Shown here one piece after another: positions 13,617 to 25,269 of a DNA stretch of 64,000 bases. Position 1 is the stretch's first letter, and each line of letters begins with the position of its first letter. Made by a program: the position numbers and the translations under genes. The stretch lies in contig JALIRH010000002.1 in the NCBI GenBank assembly GCA_023055505.1, forward strand, positions 19,736,937 to 19,800,936, in the 5' to 3' direction. This DNA comes from Callipepla californica brunnescens. Lineage: Eukaryota; Chordata; Aves; Galliformes; Odontophoridae. The notes under the pieces are model-generated. The model had not been told where the DNA came from, ran no database searches, and saw only the letters and a program-made list of their open reading frames with translations.

Positions 13617-13673
13617 GGGATACTGAGACACAGATGGGTTAAATGAGTTGTTAAAAGCCACACAGTAGCAGCA
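13617..13673 (+). mobile_element. MIR-like SINE core relic
   Basis: GGGATACTGAGACACAGATGGGTTAAATGAGTTGTTAAAAGCCACACAGTAGCAG aligns with the well-known MIR segment GGAAACTGAGGCACAGAGAGGTTAAGTGACTTGCCCAAGGTCACACAGC. MIR fragments are old, shared by amniotes and occur at low number in birds. The match is short but specific in order and spacing. Confidence 0.55.
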
Positions 13674-14360
13674 TTTTTATTATAAGGGTTAGCTCAAAGG
13701 GTAGCTTCACTGATTTAAAATATGAACAAAGGAAAGAGTATCCACATGAAAAACAAATGAAAAAACTTCACCCTCTGTGGACAAATTTCTGCTGAAAAGG
13801 ATATGCGCAGTGATCAAAGCAAAGTTTAAAGAATGAGCGTCTGGAAAAAAAAAAACTTTAAAAGATGTTTTAGTTATAATAACGCAGTTATCCAAATGTC
13901 AGTGAATTTGATCAAAGCTGATCTGCAGAGCTCAGGTTTAGCATTAGGTGAGTCATTTTCTTTTATTAGTGATGCTTTTTCATTCAAATGGGTAAAAAGG
14001 TGAGAGTTTGGATATGTTGAAGGTTTCATTGGCTTACAGTAGGGACAGACAAATGAGGCCCACCTAGTTTTACAATCTGGCCCACAGCTACTTTGTTTTT
14101 AATAAAATGCAGCATATTGAAAGGGCATGTCTCAACATGTCTTGACCCATCCAAACTGGATCAAGATGGAAAGCTGTATATTGGAACCAGTCCACTCCCA
14201 GGACGAGGCCTGTTGTCTCTGGGGAGCAGCAAGGGTCAAGGCACACAAAGAAAGCCCTGCTCCTCCACCCCTCACCTGTGGGTTAGGTCAGCATCTCAAC
14301 CAGCCTTTGTTGATTGACAAAGGCTGTCCAGGTTGTGGAAATGGGAGTACTGTCAAGTCT

Positions 14361-14640
14361 CCATAAAATCAAGAAGCGGTTTAGGTTAGAAGGGACCTAG
14401 GGAAGTCCTCAAGTCCAACCTCAGGGTCAGGCCAGTAGAAAGTCCATTGAGTTTTGCAGTGGGAACCTTCTCTGCAACCTCTGCTCCAACCATGAGCTCC
14501 CTCTTTGGGGCTCTCCAAGCAGAAGGTATAATGCACTGTTTGAAAACCTGATTTCTCCTTCTACGGCCATGGACCAACATCTATCAGTGCCAGTGAGGAA
14601 CATTCTAGGGCACCTCAGCTGCTGTTTGACAGTGAATACC
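14361..14640 (-). mobile_element. Diverged CR1 3' fragment, antisense
   Basis: TTTAGGTTAGAAGGGACCTAGGGAAGTCCTCAAGTCCAACCTC has the form of an antisense CR1 3' UTR, and the following part (CAACCTCTGCTCCAACCATGAGCTC, then an ACACTGTTTG-like stretch) is weakly similar to the rest of the 3' region. No octamer tail is left. Its right limit is uncertain. Confidence 0.6.
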
Positions 14641-17600
14641 CCTGAAAAGCAGGTTTTAAAATAAAATTTTCTCACCCACTTTATTGCAAGTTGGGCACTG
14701 CATCATGCCTGGGGACCTTCTGGGATGCTTGGCTGCAAACTGCTGAGGTAGGATGGAGGCTTTTGGAGAGTTCTTGGTAGGGTGTCTACTACAACAAGGC
14801 CCTGATCCTCCATCAGTTTTGATACTATTAGAAAAATATAGTATTAATAGCAGTGTTAAGGTTGAGCGCTTGGGGAGCTGCTACTTTTCACAGCTTGCGA
14901 CTGAAACCATATAACTGCACTTTACAGCGCTTTCTCTCATCTGCAATTTCCTGTTGCTGAAACCTGAAGAATTTCAGTCAGACCGGGTTGCTTTGCACAA
15001 GTGGCTGAGGGGCAAAGGCCGGGGACTCGGGAAGCACCCGCTGCTCTCTCACCTGAACTGGGATGTCGCTGCGGGACTTTGGGGGGAATTTAACTCGTTG
15101 TGCCCCAGAGTTTGGGGTGACCTACAACCTATTGCAGGGCAAGGTAGCACAGCTGGGTTGCTCTTGGATTCTGAGTTCCCAAATACTTTCTCTTATCCAG
15201 CAGGACCTGAGCTAAGCATCTCATCCTTTGGGTGGGATAGGGGAAGCTAGTTTGTACTTATAAGGGGGTTAAAGAACACGTGAGAGCAATTTCTTGGCAG
15301 TAGCTGAGCTGCTGAACTTTCACATTCCCTGTTTTCCCTGCAGTAACTTGTTTGTGTGCCCATATCCTCATAACCCAGTTAGAAAACTCTCTTTACATAA
15401 AACAAACAAATGCTGCATCTCAAGGACCACACTTTGTCAAAGGCAGCAAGGTCTTCAGGTACAGCCCAAGCTTCTGTATCATAATTGCAACTCATTTGTC
15501 ATTTATCGTTTGATTTCAGGAAAATGAGCCCATTGTGCCCCCATGGTAGAACAGTAACATGCAACTACAGTGCTGTGCAATTTTCCATTAAAAACATTGT
15601 GTGTCTGGAGTTTGTTTTTATTTAAGTAGATGAATGAGACTCTGAAACATTGGAGTTGCCCATAGCTGAACCACTGAAGAGCTGTTCACTGAAAGTTTTT
15701 CATTTTTAAAATGGCAGCTAAAAAAAAAAAAGCATGACAAAGATATGGTTGTAGCTGAGCAAGAGCATGACATGTGATAGGATGAGCTGCCACATGCCTC
15801 TTTCCGCAGCATTAATTTCAAGACCCACTTCTCTGTAAAAGAGAATTAGGGGATAATGGGCACACGGCGAAAGAAGATGGAAAGGATCTGACTCATTCGT
15901 TTTGCCACATTTGACACTGAAATCTCCTTGAAAGCTTTCTTGTTTCCCTGGGGTTGCTGTGCTGCAGTCCATGCCCACGCTCTCCAGCACAGGACCAGGC
16001 CTCTCAGCTGCCACCACTTCTGCAGTGCAGTAGGAGCAGGAGGATGCAGCCTAGAAGCAGGAGGCAGAGACACTGAGTCTCCGCTTGCACGGTGGCATGA
16101 TTCAGCCCAGCAGAACCAGCTCCTGGCCTGGATCCAGCGCTGTTTACATTGTACCCCAGCCAGGCGCTTTTGAAATCAAGCTGAAAACCGGGGGCAGCCT
16201 GCAGGTAAAGCCGCCTCGCATTGCCCCATGGGCAGCCTGAGCAGGCCCCGAGGCCAGATCAGCCTCTGAATCCCATCCGCCATCACAGCCAGGCTTCAGG
16301 GCCTTCCAGAAATGCCCCACAGAGTTTGTCTTTCTGGTGCCCTCCTCACTGTCCGGGCATGGAGGCAGACAGGCCTGTACCGCACAGTGCCTTGGGGCTG
16401 TGCTGGGAGCACTCCTCATTGCTATCCCAGGTCTGGCTGCAGGCAGACTGTGGCTGAGGTGGTGCCGAGTGTGCGGGTGACGTGGCCCTGTCCCCACTCT
16501 CACACTGAGAGCACTGGGCATTGCCACACACGCCAGGCCCCGGCAGGAGGGGTGCCCGCTGGCCTGGGAGCACTTGCTCTGCTTGCTGGTTGCTGAACCT
16601 CCAGCGAGCCCCGCATTAACATAAGCCAGCTGTCTGTCTCTGTTTATCAAATCAAAGCATTTACAAGGGCTGAATAAAAAGTACCGAATGCACATATCTT
16701 GTGCTGAGAATAACAGTCCTAGAGCAACTGTGCTGGTTTTGCACAGAGATTCGAGCACAAGCTCTCCCCATGTGTGTAGCGTGGCACGTGCCTGCTTTGA
16801 ACACGGGTGAACTTGCATTAACACGATGGGAAGGAGCAGCTACATTCTAGCACACCAGTGATCCATGCAAAATGGGTCACCGGGAGATTTAGAAACTGTA
16901 CCTTTCAATCGCAGCCAAGGAGGTGCATCTAGGCACGCTGACGCGAAGCACGACTGACACACCTCGAGGCATCTTCAGCGGTGGTGACGCCAAGGGATGT
17001 CAGCTGGCAGTGTCAGAGACAATGCCTCGTAAATAACCTCAGAGGGAAAAGGGGGAAAAAAAATGATCTTACTTCCTCTTGAGCTTGAAAAATAGACCAT
17101 CAATCAATCAGTCTCCTTCCTCCGACGAAGGAACAGGTCTCCAAAATGCCCTAACGTGTAGGACAGCCCTCACAAGGGAGCTATGGTGCCACAAGCTGCC
17201 AAAGAGCAGGAGTCGGAGCGCTGCTGAGGGTGAGGCACAGTGCAGCGTGCTGGCTGCCTCGGCTCTGCACAAGGTGACTCGGCTCTTTCACAAAGCCTCA
17301 AGGCTGGGGCACTTCTGCACAGATATCAAGCACAAGGAGTGGGGTTTGAAGCCTTCTCCCAGCTCAGCCCGCAGCCCTGTGAGGCGATGGAGCCACTCTC
17401 TGGATCTGAGGAGAATTTCAGGGAAGCAGAAATCGTTCTGTTGCCTGGTCCCGCCCAGAGCACGGCAGTGGCAGATGGGCCACCAAGGCCTGGAGTCTGG
17501 CTCGGATGCTCCTGACTGGCCAGAGCACTGCCCAGTGCCTTCCTTGCTGTCTCAAGTCCATCTGCACACGGTTTCATCCCTGTGCTGACAAAAGGAGAGG

Positions 17601-20600
17601 CAGCATTCCGCTGACAGCACTGTGCTTTCACCAGGGCAGGCAACTGTGCACGGTCCCAGCTTGGCCATGCGGGGATGGAGGTGTGAGGCCACTGTGCTGG
17701 GACCTTCAGTCCATGCTCTGCTCATCAGAAAATCCCACTGGACCGCAAGCAGTAACTGAACACTGAACCTTGCTAGCGGTGCTCAGCATCCTGGGGGAGC
17801 TGGAAGAGGGAGGGAAGCCTACACCTCCTGTTTCCTTAATTCTCTTGGCATAAAGATTTTTGGATTTCTTGTCCCACAGGCTTAAAGCTTCTTTGCAAAG
17901 TTTCACCAACAAACAGCTGCATCTGGATTTTTTTTAATTGAGATTAAAATGAGTGGTTTATGCAATTGCCATCCCCTTATTTTGAATGTAAACAAATGTT
18001 TTTTAGTCTAAGTATTTAATAAGTTCAACAGAATAGCTGTTTGGCGAATAGCTACTCCTTGTTTGTCATAATTACACTTTTATAAATAGGAAAGGAAGCT
18101 GTAAGAGCTCCTGCAAGCAGGGAGGAAAAGAGATGCTGCAAGAAGGGGACTGTAAGCTGGAAACATAGCACGGTATTAATACAAAAGCTACATATGCCTG
18201 AACATTGTGAAACATAGCTGGCAAACAAAGTCGCCCTTCTACACATGAAAACGTGTACGTGACTGCAAAACTATGAGCACAGAACTGCTGGGAGTTCTCT
18301 CCCACCAGTGAAGCCTGTCTGCCTGACTGCATCCTGACACTCTAGGCTGGCATGCAGTGTTTCTCCTTCACCTCAAGTCCTTCTCTCTTCTTGACCTGCA
18401 GGATCCCGAGACTGTGCTGGTGATTTTGTGCCAGACCTGGTGTCACTGTAGTGGTCTGGATTTGCCTGTGGTACCTACACTCACACCTTTCAAGCTCCAC
18501 TGGGTTATGGCATCCACCAGGGAGGGCAAGGAAGGGGGAAGAGCGTGAGAGGTGTGGGCAGGGGATGAGAGGGGAGCTCGTGGGAGCTCGGAGCTGGAGG
18601 AGGCAACAAGGCTGGAAAGGGTGGGATCGCAAATGGAAGGAGATGGGAGGGAGTTCAATTAATTGCAGACTGGGACATGATTTTCTCACATGATGTGGAC
18701 TGATTCAAATAGTGCTGTCCATGTGGCACTACTGAGCTGTCCCCATTTAGATCTGGGCAGTGTTTTGTTGTGGAGATATCCAAATATTGCCTGAACATGG
18801 GCCTGGGCCCCCTGCTCTGGGTGTCCCTGTTGGAGCAGGGGCCGTTCCAGGAGGACTCAGAGAGCCCTGCCAGCCTCAGCCGTTCTGGGGTTCTGTGTGA
18901 TGCTGTACTGCTGAAGCGGGACAGGCACAGGAGATGGTGCAGCCAGCAAAGGCCGTGCTGTCACCAGGAGAGTGGGTGTGGAGCAGTGTGGGCAGTGGGT
19001 GCTGTGCAGGAGATGCCTGGGCAGAAAGGAACTCTGCACACATTACACACTGAACCACTATGCCATCGACCGCAACAACATTCATCCCAGCATCTAATGT
19101 ACAGAGAGCTCAGCTAGCAGATGTAAATTCAAGGACTATGATGATTTTTTTTTTGTTTGTTTGATATTTCCTCCAAAACAGAGCTTATGGACGCAGTATC
19201 TTATTACCTGCTGTGTTCTCTCCCCTCCTGTTTGCTGCCCTGCACAGCTGCCTGCTGTCTATAACACGGCCAAAGGGGCAGAGCGAGCAGTGCCAGAACG
19301 GGGGCAAAAAGACAGAAGAGGAAGAAAAGGGGCAATGAGAGGCAGAGGGACAGGTAGAGGAGAGGGGCAGGTGCCTGGGGAGAAGTGGCAGTGTGCTGGA
19401 GCTGAGCTCCAGAACTACACGGCAGTAACGGGGCTGTTATTGCAGTTCGTGTTTGCATTGGGAAATGCAGGATGGCACTTTATGGCTGTAGGAAAACCAG
19501 CCCTGCCCCAGAGATAGCTGTACAGAACCTGTTTCTCTTCCCAACAGCTCTAAAAACAATGAACCGTATATACATTGTAACAGCCTTTTATAGCTGTCTT
19601 TGAAATTTCCCTACAAGAGATAATCTTTTAAAAGTGAATGGGGCATGTCAGTACCGTAGGAAAATATATGGATGTTAAAGAGAAACCCTAAATCATCCTC
19701 TGATGTTTTAAGATCATTGCTACTGGTTTCAATGTAAAACAGCCCAAGGACCGGCTGCTGTCACTGCCCCTGCTCAGCCCTTCGGTCTTTGTTCTGCCCG
19801 CTGGACTTCGTAATCCTGAGGAGATAAACGTACAGCCTGCATCTGCTCCAGGGAGGGACTGCTGAACGAGAGACCCCAAACAATTAAATAGAACCTTAGA
19901 TGTATGCAATCATTTTAATTTGGTCCTTTGATATCGTTCAGCTGATTAAGTTCTTCCCAAACAAACTGCACACAGAGCCTGGCCCGGGAGCAGTGTGAGC
20001 CCACACATACACTGACAGCGGTGTTTGTGCAAGCAGAGTGATCTCAGCCCCACTGTGTGCTCAGTGCTGAGAGCTGGGGATGCAAGAGGCCCGGGGACAG
20101 GAACTCGGAGAACAATGAGGGAAGAGAAGCTTGGAGGAAATAACCTACTGGGAGAAGGGGAACGCACTGGGAATAGAAAACTCAGTCCAATGGGAAGAGC
20201 TCTGCTACTGCGGAGATGCCCACAGAGAGGGGGCATCCCTTGCCCACGGAGCTCTGGGAGGAGTAGGGTGCTGGGAGGGTGGGAGGAACAGGTTGCTGGT
20301 ATTGGGTGTTCCAGGGGTGCAATGCCCCAGCAACACCCAAAATCCAGGGGATGAGGAGGAAGGGAGCAGATGGCCCTTAACTTCACTTTAACAAGGGCCG
20401 CTGTCCTCCAGCCAGCAGGGCAGTATTTCTGGCTCGCAGGGACTATTTTTTCCCTCCCCATCTTGTTGGACAGGAGCAGATGCAGAGCCAGTCTGTGCCC
20501 ACCGCAGGACATTTGGATGAACTCGGAGCTGCCGCTGGATGGGAGCTCACCTGGCTGCCCCAGCCGGGGCAGAATGGGTCCAAGCACGGGGCACGGGGCT

Positions 20601-21089
20601 ATCTGTAAGGTGGCAGAGGAATCAAGCTCTGCCAATGCCAACGCAGCCCAAGCCCTGCTGGGTTTGACTACTCATTCACAGGGTTCTCTGCTGCAGGACC
20701 CGGGAGGGATGGGGACACCCTGTGGGCATCTGCACCCTTCGGCTCTACTCGTGTCTGGGGCACCTGCCCCAACGGGGAGCCCTGGTGTGGTAGGGCTCGG
20801 GAGTGGAGCCCACCCTTGCAGGAGGGCTATCCCTGGGCCCCCCCGGGCGGGGGACGGCGTTTGCACCGCGCTGTTTGCTCGCGGGCGGCCCGGAGTGAAT
20901 CGTCTTCTGCGGGATAAAGTCCCTGTCTGCGCGGGTGAATTGCCCGTGGCCAAAGTCTAATGGCAGGGGACCGTCTCCTGCAATCGCCACGACGGGATGA
21001 CTTTTACAATACACGGTCTGATCGCAAATAAGTTACTAATAAGCCGCTTCGGTGTAAGAACGGCTTGATGCATTCTTTCCTCAGATCTG
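14641..21089. other. Non-coding stretch 3' of OSR2, moderately GC-rich, no gene seen
   Basis: Two long antisense-strand frames (16144-16824 and 19946-20641) and one sense frame (20370-20960) occur in GC-rich parts but have no recognisable domain and low-complexity composition. I do not call them genes. Nothing else is supported. Confidence 0.5.
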
Positions 21090-21818
21090 TTTATTTGCGA
21101 AGATTTCGTTCTTTCTCTTCTTTTTTAGAAAAAAATAGAAGTATTTCGTTCGGGAAAATAATAAAAGTACAGAAGTTAATATTTAGACATTCGTAGTATT
21201 AAGTAATAGAGCTATAAACTCTCAAATCCGGCACTTTCATTTTACTTAACAATAGATAACACAAAAGCAACAGCGAAACGGCCAAACAAAAGCGATCACC
21301 AAAAATGTTGTGACAGTACAATGACCCGACGGGGAAATTTATTCAATATGCTTCGCCATCGCATCGACACAGCGGGGGAAAAAAAAGCCCAAACGCTCTG
21401 AGAATAATACAACCAGGCAGGAGGTATTTGGGGGTGGGAAGACAACAACAACAACAAAAAAAATAGGGGAAGGGAATCGGGGGGGGGGGGGGGATTTATT
21501 TAGAAGTACATTTTCAAGAGATACTTCACCTCCCAGATCCGTTATCAATGTGCATCGGACACGACGATACGAAACGAACGAAGAAAGAAAAAAAAACAAA
21601 AACAAAAACCACGTTCTGTACAGAGCTCTAAAATGAGCCGCGATATCTACAGGAGCGGCGCGGACGAGAGGGGCCCGATCCTGCAGCCCCCCCCTCCCCT
21701 CACCCCCTTCCCCCCCATCCCCCACCCCCCACGTCGGGGCGGCTCTGGCGGCCGCGCGGTGCCAACGAGCGGCCCCGGGCCCCCCGCGCACGGCCGCGGC
21801 TCCGCAGCGCAGCGCCGC
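21090..21818 (-). other. OSR2: OSR2 3' UTR with candidate poly(A) signals
   Basis: Downstream of the OSR2 stop, minus-strand AATAAA hexamers occur at 21500-21495, 21343-21338 and 21095-21090. The second would give a 3' UTR of about 500 nt and the third about 730 nt; which is used cannot be told from sequence. The region also carries a 15-nt poly(C) run on the sense (minus) strand at 21493-21479 and a GTT trinucleotide stretch near 21442-21456. The extent is an inference from the hexamers. Confidence 0.5.
21479..21493. repeat. Poly(G) tract (G15; poly(C) in the OSR2 3' UTR)
   Basis: A run of 15 G on the plus strand lies in the presumed OSR2 3' UTR, directly beside a minus-strand AATAAA at 21500-21495. 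Its length is likely to vary and to be prone to sequencing error. Confidence 0.9.
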
Positions 21819-22001
21819 TCAGAAGTCCTGCCGCGGGGTGTGCGTCAGGCTGTGCCGCCGTAGATCACAGTTTCGCCTGAACACTTTGCCGCACCGCTCA
21901 CAGTTGTAGGGCTTGATGTCTGTATGGGTAAGAAGGTGAGTTTTCAGGTTACTTCTCTGATTAAAGGTTCTTCCACATGTGGGGCATTTGTGTGGAGATT
22001 C
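21819..22001 (-). CDS. OSR2: OSR2 last coding exon (residues 253-312, zinc fingers 4 and 5, stop)
   Basis: This exon begins GAATCTCCACAC (ESPH) directly after an AACAG acceptor (AG at 22003-22002). It encodes fingers 4 and 5 and the terminal TPRQDF, and stops with TGA at 21821-21819. In mammals an alternative three-finger isoform is known; this exon carries what the five-finger form needs. Its open reading is shorter than most ORF cut-offs, so it is easily missed. Confidence 0.95.
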   Translation of the reverse strand, partial: ESPHKCPTCGRTFNQRSNLKTHLLTHTDIKPYNCERCGKVFRRNCDLRRHSLTHTPRQDF

Positions 22002-23321
22002 CTGTTCAGATTTGAAGCAAGCAAAGGATTAATCCTTTACAAACTACCTGACTTCGCGCAGCACTGCGCCTCTCGCTACCCCACAACGCACGGCTCGAAG
22101 CATCGGGTGCCGAACCCGGCCCCGCGCCGCGCTCCCGACGACGAAACCCGCCCCGAAACGGCGGCGCGGAGAGCGCCCGAAGCGCGGCTCTGTCCCCCTC
22201 CCGTCCCGGTCCCCGAGGCAGCGCCGGGCCTGAGGCGCCGCGCGGAGCAGGGCGGCCGGCGCGGGGCTCACCTGCATGTGCAGCGTTTTGTGGACCGCCA
22301 GGGTCCTGGACTGGCAGAAGCCCTTCCCGCACTCCTGGCACTTGAAGGGTTTCTCTTTGGAATGGATGTACCTGCAAGGCAAGCGCGGGCTGAGCGCCGG
22401 GCCGTGCTCCCCGACCCTTCTCTCCCGCCCGACGTGCGGCGCGCCGCGCCCCGCTTCCCCGCCCGGGACCGTACGGCGGCCGACGGAGCCGCGTGGCCGG
22501 CGGGAGCCCGCCCCAACGCCCGCGGGGCTCTGAGCACCGCCGGGGGCTCCCCGCGTGCCCGGCCCCGAGGAGGACGCGGGCTCCCGCCGCCCGCCCCGCG
22601 GGGCTCGGAGCAGAGCCGCCCTCTCCTCCCCTTTTCCCCCCTCCCCATCCCCCACGCCCACCCACCGGTGGTCCCGCAGGTGGTCCTGCCGCCGGAACGC
22701 TTTGTGGCAGATGTCGCAGGTGTAGGGCCGCTCGTCCGTGTGGGTCCGCTCGTGGATGAGCAGGTTGTAGGATTTGGTGAAGTGGCGGCCGCAGAACTTG
22801 CAGATGAACTCCTTTTTCGTCTTGGAGGGCAGGCGGCCCCGCGAGGGCTTCCTGTCCGGGGACAGCTTGCTCAGCCCCGAGAGGGGCGACGGCAGTCCGG
22901 GGCCCAGCTTGCCCAGCTCCCCCGCCTTCGGGGGGTCCTCCTGCGTGGCGGCCGCCGCCAGGTTGGCGAAGTCGAAGCGGGGCCGCTCCTTGTGCAGCGC
23001 CGGGAGGACGTGGGCCGCGGCTCCCTGCTTGGGGTGGAAGAGATGCGCGGCGAAGGGCAGCGCGGGGAAGGGGAAGCGTGAGTCCACCAAGCCCTGCGCG
23101 GCCGCCATCTCCGTGAGGGCGGAGCGGGCGATCTCGTGCACGCCGGGGTAGCCCAACGTCCAGTGGTTCATGTGCATGGTTTGCACGGCGCTCAGCCCGT
23201 ACAGCCCCTGCAGCTGGTCCACGGCCGCGGGGAAGGTGTTGACGGCCTGGAGGAAGGAGTAGTTGGTGAGCTGCAGGGACGGGTGCAGCGGGATGGGCGC
23301 CGGCAGCGCCTTGCTGCCCAT
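21819..23321 (-). CDS. OSR2: OSR2, odd-skipped related zinc-finger transcription factor (complete CDS, 3 coding exons)
   Basis: This is a nuclear C2H2 zinc-finger transcription factor of the odd-skipped family; the family acts in limb/joint, palate, tooth and kidney development. Coding exons join as 23321-22666, 22371-22272 and 22001-21819, giving 939 nt and 312 residues plus stop, the usual length of the five-finger vertebrate isoform. Both introns are short (294 and 270 bp) with GT/AG ends: phase 2 after residue 218, phase 0 after residue 252. The N-terminal half has conserved family blocks ([32 protein letters not shown]). Five fingers follow, with ligands C174/C177/H190/H194, C202/C205/H218/H222, C230/C233/H246/H250, C258/C261/H274/H278 and C286/C289/H302/H306; the protein ends in TPRQDF. 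The ATG at 23321 is chosen because [23 protein letters not shown] is the known OSR start and an intron acceptor lies 41 bp upstream. OSR2 rather than OSR1 is supported by the sequence and by divergent neighbour STK3. Confidence 0.97.
22272..22371 (-). CDS. OSR2: OSR2 second coding exon (residues 219-252, zinc finger 3)
   Basis: This 100-nt exon lies between an acceptor ending TTGCAG (AG at 22373-22372) and a consensus GTGAGC donor at 22271. It supplies the last histidine of finger 2 (YIH), the TGEKP-like linker SKEKPF and the complete third finger, ending with the MQ residues that precede the family's ESPHKC. Its phases (2 at the start, 0 at the end) join cleanly with both neighbouring exons. 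Confidence 0.95.
22666..23321 (-). CDS. OSR2: OSR2 first coding exon (residues 1-218 plus two bases of 219)
   Basis: This exon encodes the whole N-terminal regulatory half, the first zinc finger and most of the second. It ends in CACCG before a GTGGGT donor at 22665-22664; the arginine codon is completed by the first base of the next exon. Non-coding exon sequence continues upstream to about 23362, where a strong minus-strand acceptor occurs (a CT-rich tract followed by AG at 23364-23363). The open frame continues upstream to an ATG at 23420, but that part would be intron and has no family similarity. Confidence 0.95.
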
Positions 23322-23361
23322 CTCGGCGGGGCTCCGCGGGGCCGTCGGCGCGGGGCGAGGT

Positions 23362-23375
23362 CCTGAGAGAGAGGA
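23362..23375 (-). other. OSR2: Splice acceptor upstream of the OSR2 start (5' UTR intron)
   Basis: Read on the minus strand, a run of CT repeats ends in CAG, with the AG at 23364-23363, followed by GACCTCGCCCCG. This is a good polypyrimidine tract and acceptor. It places the coding exon's 5' edge at 23362, leaving 41 nt of 5' UTR before the ATG at 23321. This agrees with the known OSR family arrangement of a non-coding first exon. Confidence 0.7.
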
Positions 23376-24530
23376 GAGAGCGGGACAGCGTGAAACGAAA
23401 GCGGGAGGGAAAGGGAGCAAAACGCAAACGTCGCCCCAAGAAACGGCCCCTCCGGCGACAATAAAAATAAACCCTTTCTCCCTTTCAAACCCCCAAATCT
23501 TCGGGCAAAACTATTTGGAAGTGAACGAGCCCTTACGGTGCGCGCAGAGGAGAGCGCGGAGCGCGGATCGGGACGCGCGGACGGGGCCGCTCCGCTCCGC
23601 TCAGCCCCGGCCCCACCGCAGCCCCGGGGCCGACCCCGCTGCGGGGCGGGGGGCGGCGGGCGTCGCTCCCCGAGCGGTGCTTATTTTTCTTCCCTCGGCA
23701 CCAGGTCATTTGTCAAGATAATCGAAGGGGAGAAAAGCAGCTCCTGCCCCACACGCACGCACACCTCCCACCCCCGCCTCCCCGCTCCCCCCCACCCCGC
23801 CCGCGGGTCCTAAATAAATCCACTTTGCGCTCAGATCCCTTCCAGATGGCCGCGGCCGCCCCACACAGCCCGGCCCGAGGCCTCCCGGCAGCCCCGCGGC
23901 GGGCAGCGCGCTCGGCCCTCGGGCGGCCCCGGCGGGGTCCCGGGGCCGTGCGTACGGAGGGGCTCCCGTCCCCGGCGGCCGCCCCGAGCCGGGAGCGGCG
24001 TTCCCATCCGCCGGGAGCGGAAAGCAGAGCCGGGGCCTGTGAGCGGCGGGGCCCAGGGCTCCTCCCGGGAGCCGGGCGGAGGGCAACGAGCGGCTTCCGA
24101 AAATCAAACGCAAAAAAAAATCGTTATCAAAATCGTCGTTGAAATGAATATAAAAATAATAATTAAAGAAAAAAAAAAAAACCCCTGTTGTAAAAATGAT
24201 GATAAGGAATAAATACAGGATTTAAAAGGATACAAAAGCAACCCTCAGGATCAGCAGCACGTACAGGAAGCGCTCCGAGCGCGCAGCCCGCAGCCCGACC
24301 CCGCGCACACGCGGCCCTGGGGAGCGATGTCTCTCTGTCCCCTCTCTGTCCCTTCTTTGTCCCCTCTCTGCCCTCGCTGCACCGCGGGCCCCGAGCACTC
24401 CGCTCCCCGCTCCGTTTTCGTTCCCTTCGGGCCGCGGTTCGACGCTGCCGCCCGGCTCCTCGTTCGCTCCCGTATGGGGACCTCGGGCGGTGCTATCGCT
24501 GCGGCCGCTCTGCAAAGCCGCTCCGTTTTT

Positions 24531-24580
24531 CAGTTTTTGGTTTGGTTTTTTTTTGTTTTGTTTTTTGTTTTTTTTTTTTG
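24531..24580. repeat. T-rich low-complexity tract in the OSR2 CpG domain
   Basis: Runs of T separated by G or GG over about 50 bp form an AT-rich break within the CpG-rich domain. Confidence 0.9.
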
Positions 24581-25269
24581 GAAGAGTGATTATAAACGGA
24601 ATTCGCTTTTAAAGATGACTTTTAAAGATGTCTTTTAGAGATATCGCAACGTTGGCTCCTACTCTCTTTCTGCCGCACAACTCAACGCGGAGCGGGGAAA
24701 ATACCTCCCGGCAGCGGCGGACCCAGGGCCGATGCGAAGTCTGTGGGGCCGTGCTCTGGGGCCAGGACCCGGCTCGGGCACAGCTCTGCTGGGGTGTCCG
24801 GCCCGGTGCCCCTCGGCCCCACGCGTTGGCTGCCGAGGGGTCGAACCCTCCGCTGAGACACAGCACTTCCAACCCAATTCCCATCGTAACGCCTAAAGTT
24901 TTCGATCTGCGCCCTTCTCCTGAACCACGGTACACGCACCACTGTTTGTCCTCGGAGGGAGCTTTATTAAACCCTACCAAAACGGCCCGCAAACGGGATT
25001 TTAAGGTTACTTTCAACGAGGTGAGGGGAGAAAAGCCAACCCCAAACGGATGTTCCTTAAACCTTGGCACTTCCTTTTCCCTTTCCCGCACGGCGCGCAC
25101 CGGCCGAGCCCCGCCGCCCCGCGCCCGCTCCCCACCTGCCCGCACGGCCCTTCCGACCCGGATCCCTTCGAGGCCCGGATCCCGTTCCCCGCCACCACCC
25201 GCAAAAAGCGCGGCCCTCCACGTCCGGGCTCCGCGCGGAGCGGGGCCCCGTCCCGCCCCGTGGAAAACT

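Noticed and set aside
16144..16824. 226-codon minus-strand frame
   Set aside because: No recognisable domain, overlapped by frames on the other strand, composition typical of GC-rich non-coding DNA.
19946..20960. Frames of 231 codons (minus, 19946-20641) and 196 codons (plus, 20370-20960)
   Set aside because: They overlap each other on opposite strands, have no known motif, and lie in a GC-rich shoulder of the OSR2 domain.
22044..23420. OSR2 read as a single 458-codon exon starting at 23420
   Set aside because: It would read through two introns with good GT/AG sites and a splice acceptor upstream of the true ATG, and would lose fingers 4 and 5 and the correct C-terminus.
22006..23439. Long alternative minus-strand frame (477 codons) and plus-strand frame 21924-23081 (385 codons) over OSR2
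   Set aside because: Both are out of frame with, or antisense to, the zinc-finger coding sequence, run through introns and owe their length to GC-rich DNA poor in stop codons.
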